15,287 nucleotides of DNA, from contig CAJUQU010000071.1 in assembly GCA_910588595.1 (NCBI GenBank), positions 1 through 15,287 on the forward strand, read 5' to 3'. Both the position numbers and the translations under genes were made by a program. The notes under the pieces were generated by a model. That model was given only the letters and a program-made list of their open reading frames with translations, did no database searches and had not been told where the DNA came from. The stretch's first letter is position 1. Each line of letters starts with the position of its first letter. Below, one piece after another: positions 13,694 to 15,287 of this stretch. Source of the stretch: an uncultured Lachnospiraceae bacterium. GTDB lineage: Bacteria; Bacillota_A; Clostridia; Lachnospirales; Lachnospiraceae.

Positions 13694-14641
13694 TCAGATC
13701 AAATCAAACAGATCCAGCTGTCCGTTTTTCCAGGACTTCTGAACAGCATCTTTTACAATGTCACCTTCATGCCGGTTTCCGATCAGAAAAGGCGAGAACG
13801 GATCGTGGTTTTTCATATTTGACAGCACTGTCGCCCTGTCGTAATTGGCATAACAGTAAAGACAGCCGTGCCCACATGTATTGTAGGCACCGATATCGGC
13901 ACCGAGCAGACAGGTGCATGCCTCCCGCGCCATTTTTTTCTGCGGGACTACCAGTTTACAGCCTAACGCCTTTTCCAGCACAGCCTTTGACATACATCCG
14001 TCGGCATCAACGTTCTTTCTGATGAGCTGCTCATTTTCACAGCACAGATGGATCTGCATCCCATACTCCTGCGCGATATTCGAGATGGCGTCGATGAGCT
14101 GTTCCTGCTCCTCATGTGTGACACCGCGTACGCCCCGAAAGTTTTTTCTGGTCTTTTCGTACAGATCGATAAAACTCACGACACACTGACCGGTGTACTT
14201 TGAAAGTACTTTTGCCATGGAGGCAAATTGCCTGATATGATAGGCGACGGAATATTTCTCTGTGACAAAAATCGGATCGTACCGCCAGCTGATTCGCTGT
14301 TTTCCAGTCTGTTCAGAAAGTTTCTGAAAAGAACGGATCACATGCTCCGCGGGCGGGACAAAAGGCTCGATATCCGTCCCATAGGGCGTGACTGTCACAA
14401 ACCAGAATGTGTCAAAAGTGGACAATAACGCCTTGAAGGAATCTGTATCACCAAACATCGGCTGAGGATTCTTGGTACAGAATATCATGACGTCGATCTT
14501 TTCGGGATCCAGCAGATATCTTGTCACCTGTGATGGATAATAAGGATTTCGCACGAGCACAAATCCTTCTCTGATGCGGTTGTAGAACCATTTGCTGTAG
14601 TATGCAGGGATATCTGTCCTGCTTCCTGTATTGAGTACCAT
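13694..14641 (-). CDS. DUF1848 domain-containing protein with a C-terminal cysteine cluster
   Basis: This 315-residue protein matches the DUF1848 family from its first residues (SRTDIPAYYSKWFYNRIREGFVLVRNPYYPSQV, 7-39) through IFCTKNPQP (53-61) and ISWRYDPIF (117-125). The C-terminal part carries Cys242 and Cys244 (ACTCLLGADIGAYNT) and then Cys256, Cys260 and Cys263 in CGHGCLYCYANYD. The spacing of the last three (CX3CX2C) equals the iron-sulfur motif of radical SAM enzymes, but it sits at the wrong end of the protein for a classical one. Metal or cluster binding is likely; the reaction is unknown. The start at 14641 follows AGGA by nine bases and lies 11 bp after the stop of the DinB-like gene, so the two are probably cotranscribed. 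A hairpin follows the stop. Confidence 0.88.
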   Translation of the reverse strand: MVLNTGSRTDIPAYYSKWFYNRIREGFVLVRNPYYPSQVTRYLLDPEKIDVMIFCTKNPQPMFGDTDSFKALLSTFDTFWFVTVTPYGTDIEPFVPPAEHVIRSFQKLSEQTGKQRISWRYDPIFVTEKYSVAYHIRQFASMAKVLSKYTGQCVVSFIDLYEKTRKNFRGVRGVTHEEQEQLIDAISNIAQEYGMQIHLCCENEQLIRKNVDADGCMSKAVLEKALGCKLVVPQKKMAREACTCLLGADIGAYNTCGHGCLYCYANYDRATVLSNMKNHDPFSPFLIGNRHEGDIVKDAVQKSWKNGQLDLFDLI

Positions 14642-14652
14642 ATGACATCGTC

Positions 14653-15168
14653 CTAATAAAAATTGGGCATGGGTGAATCAGGATATGCTCCGAGCATATT
14701 GAGCACATAGGGCCACTTGCCGGTATCTTCTATGACAAACCCGTAGATCACGCCCATGTGCCGGTGCCAATGCCGGAATTGCCCTAATATCAGGCGAAAT
14801 CTGCTCATACTGCAGTTTGTCGGATTTTCATAGAGCATCGCGTCCTCAAGTGTTGATGTATAATTTTGTATTTTGCTGCGTATCTGCCCCAAATAGTCTT
14901 CCATCTGCTCTCTCGTCAGCCTTTCATCTTCCGTCGGAATGACATTCAGATCAGCCAGGGTATCTGTGTGAAATTCCGGGTTGGTGTAGTCTGCATCATA
15001 TGGATTGATGTACCACCGGTCCATGGAATACAGCATATGATAAAAATACTTCCACATCGGAATCCCGTCGTAGCGTTTTTTCCAGAGCGAATCAGGGATG
15101 CATTTCATCAGGTTTTCTGTCTCCCAGAGCGCCCGGTCTGTCAGGTACTTTATATCGTCACATAGCAT
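14653..15168 (-). CDS. DinB-like (DUF1569/YfiT-type) four-helix protein
   Basis: This 171-residue protein has the pattern of the DinB superfamily, whose members are small four-helix bundle metal-binding proteins, some of them thiol transferases. The three putative metal-binding histidines are His44 (FYHMLYSMDRWY, end of helix 2) and His133 and His137 in FRHWHRHMGVIYG (helix 4). His135 lies between them. Helix 1 is DIKYLTDRALWETENLM. The start at 15168 has GGAGG nine bases upstream. The DUF1848 gene follows after 11 bp. The substrate is unknown. A hairpin and a possible promoter lie upstream. Confidence 0.8.
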   Translation of the reverse strand: MLCDDIKYLTDRALWETENLMKCIPDSLWKKRYDGIPMWKYFYHMLYSMDRWYINPYDADYTNPEFHTDTLADLNVIPTEDERLTREQMEDYLGQIRSKIQNYTSTLEDAMLYENPTNCSMSRFRLILGQFRHWHRHMGVIYGFVIEDTGKWPYVLNMLGAYPDSPMPNFY

Positions 15169-15195
15169 TTGTCATAACCTCCGTTTTATTTTAAT

Positions 15196-15210
15196 AGACT
15201 CTCGGAGTCT
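15196..15210. other. Short hairpin in the leader of the DinB-like gene
   Basis: AGACTC (15196-15201) and GAGTCT (15205-15210) form a perfect 6-bp stem with a 3-base loop. On the minus strand it lies about 28 bases before the gene and is followed by ATTAAAATAAAA. It may be a weak terminator from upstream or a leader structure. Confidence 0.4.
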
Positions 15211-15218
15211 CTTTGTGC

Positions 15219-15246
15219 CTGATATTGTGAGCAGATTTTTTGTCAG
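15219..15246 (-). promoter_or_regulatory. Possible promoter of the DinB/DUF1848 pair
   Basis: CTGACA (15246-15241) and TATCAG (15224-15219) are 16 bases apart on the minus strand, about 50 bases before the DinB-like gene. The -10 match is only four of six. Confidence 0.3.
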
Positions 15247-15266
15247 ATGTGCACAAATTTATGAGG

Positions 15267-15283
15267 CGTACGTGACACGTACG
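15267..15283. promoter_or_regulatory. Perfect 17-bp palindrome upstream of the DinB-like gene
   Basis: CGTACGTG and CACGTACG are perfect inverted repeats around a single A. The site lies about 20 bp upstream of the possible promoter at 15219-15246 and looks like an operator for a dimeric regulator. The regulator is not in the window. Confidence 0.5.
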
Positions 15284-15287
15284 TTGA

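Noticed and set aside
1..15287. CRISPR array, tRNA or rRNA
   Set aside because: No regularly spaced repeats, no cloverleaf-like sequence and no rRNA-like segments were seen on either strand.

Overview
The window looks like a low-to-mid GC Firmicute of the class Clostridia, most probably a gut Lachnospiraceae. The reasons are strong AGGAGG ribosome sites, sigma-A promoters of the TTGACA/TATAAT type, an Rpn/PD-(D/E)XK nuclease gene, a DUF1848 protein, DUF990-type ABC-2 permeases and several ABC exporters. This placement is inference from gene content; no rRNA or tRNA is present. Almost everything reads on the minus strand; only the nuclease cassette (about 1.5-2.8 kb) reads plus.

Left end (1-1356): a BlaR1-like M56 sensor peptidase, cut by the window edge, follows a BlaI/MecI-like repressor. 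Their promoter (TTGACA, 17 bp, TAAACT) is embedded in a large double dyad that is very likely the repressor's own operator. At 1524-2757 lie an intact Rpn-family nuclease gene and, directly behind its stop, a truncated and frameshifted paralogous copy. At 2777-5882 is a compact regulated unit: a textbook MerR-type promoter (19 bp spacer, dyad between the boxes), then exporter membrane protein, separate ATPase, second exporter membrane protein, and the MerR regulator as last gene. At 6000-7339 is an ECF sigma factor with an overlapping zinc-finger membrane anti-sigma factor and a terminator.

Middle (7434-11597): a MutS2-family ATPase without the C-terminal Smr nuclease domain, and a damaged ABC-2 transporter operon. 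The two permeases are intact, but the ATPase keeps only its C-terminal half and breaks off just before the Walker B/D-loop region. The break abuts a non-coding block (11598-11981) that holds a structured repeat, a terminator, and a small promoter-driven unit with a 12-codon ORF.

Right end (11982-15287): a fused ABC exporter half-transporter with its own promoter, then a DUF1848 protein with a C-terminal CX3CX2C cluster, and upstream of it a DinB-like protein. These last two probably form one operon. The end of the window carries a perfect 17-bp palindrome.

The most interesting signals are: (1) two copies (5952-6004 and 11621-11673) of an intergenic element whose stems differ in sequence but keep their pairing, each joined to a terminator; (2) the self-contained small transcription unit at about 11667-11959; (3) the split, MerR-controlled exporter with two membrane proteins and one ATPase. 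All assignments come from reading the sequence; no database search was run.
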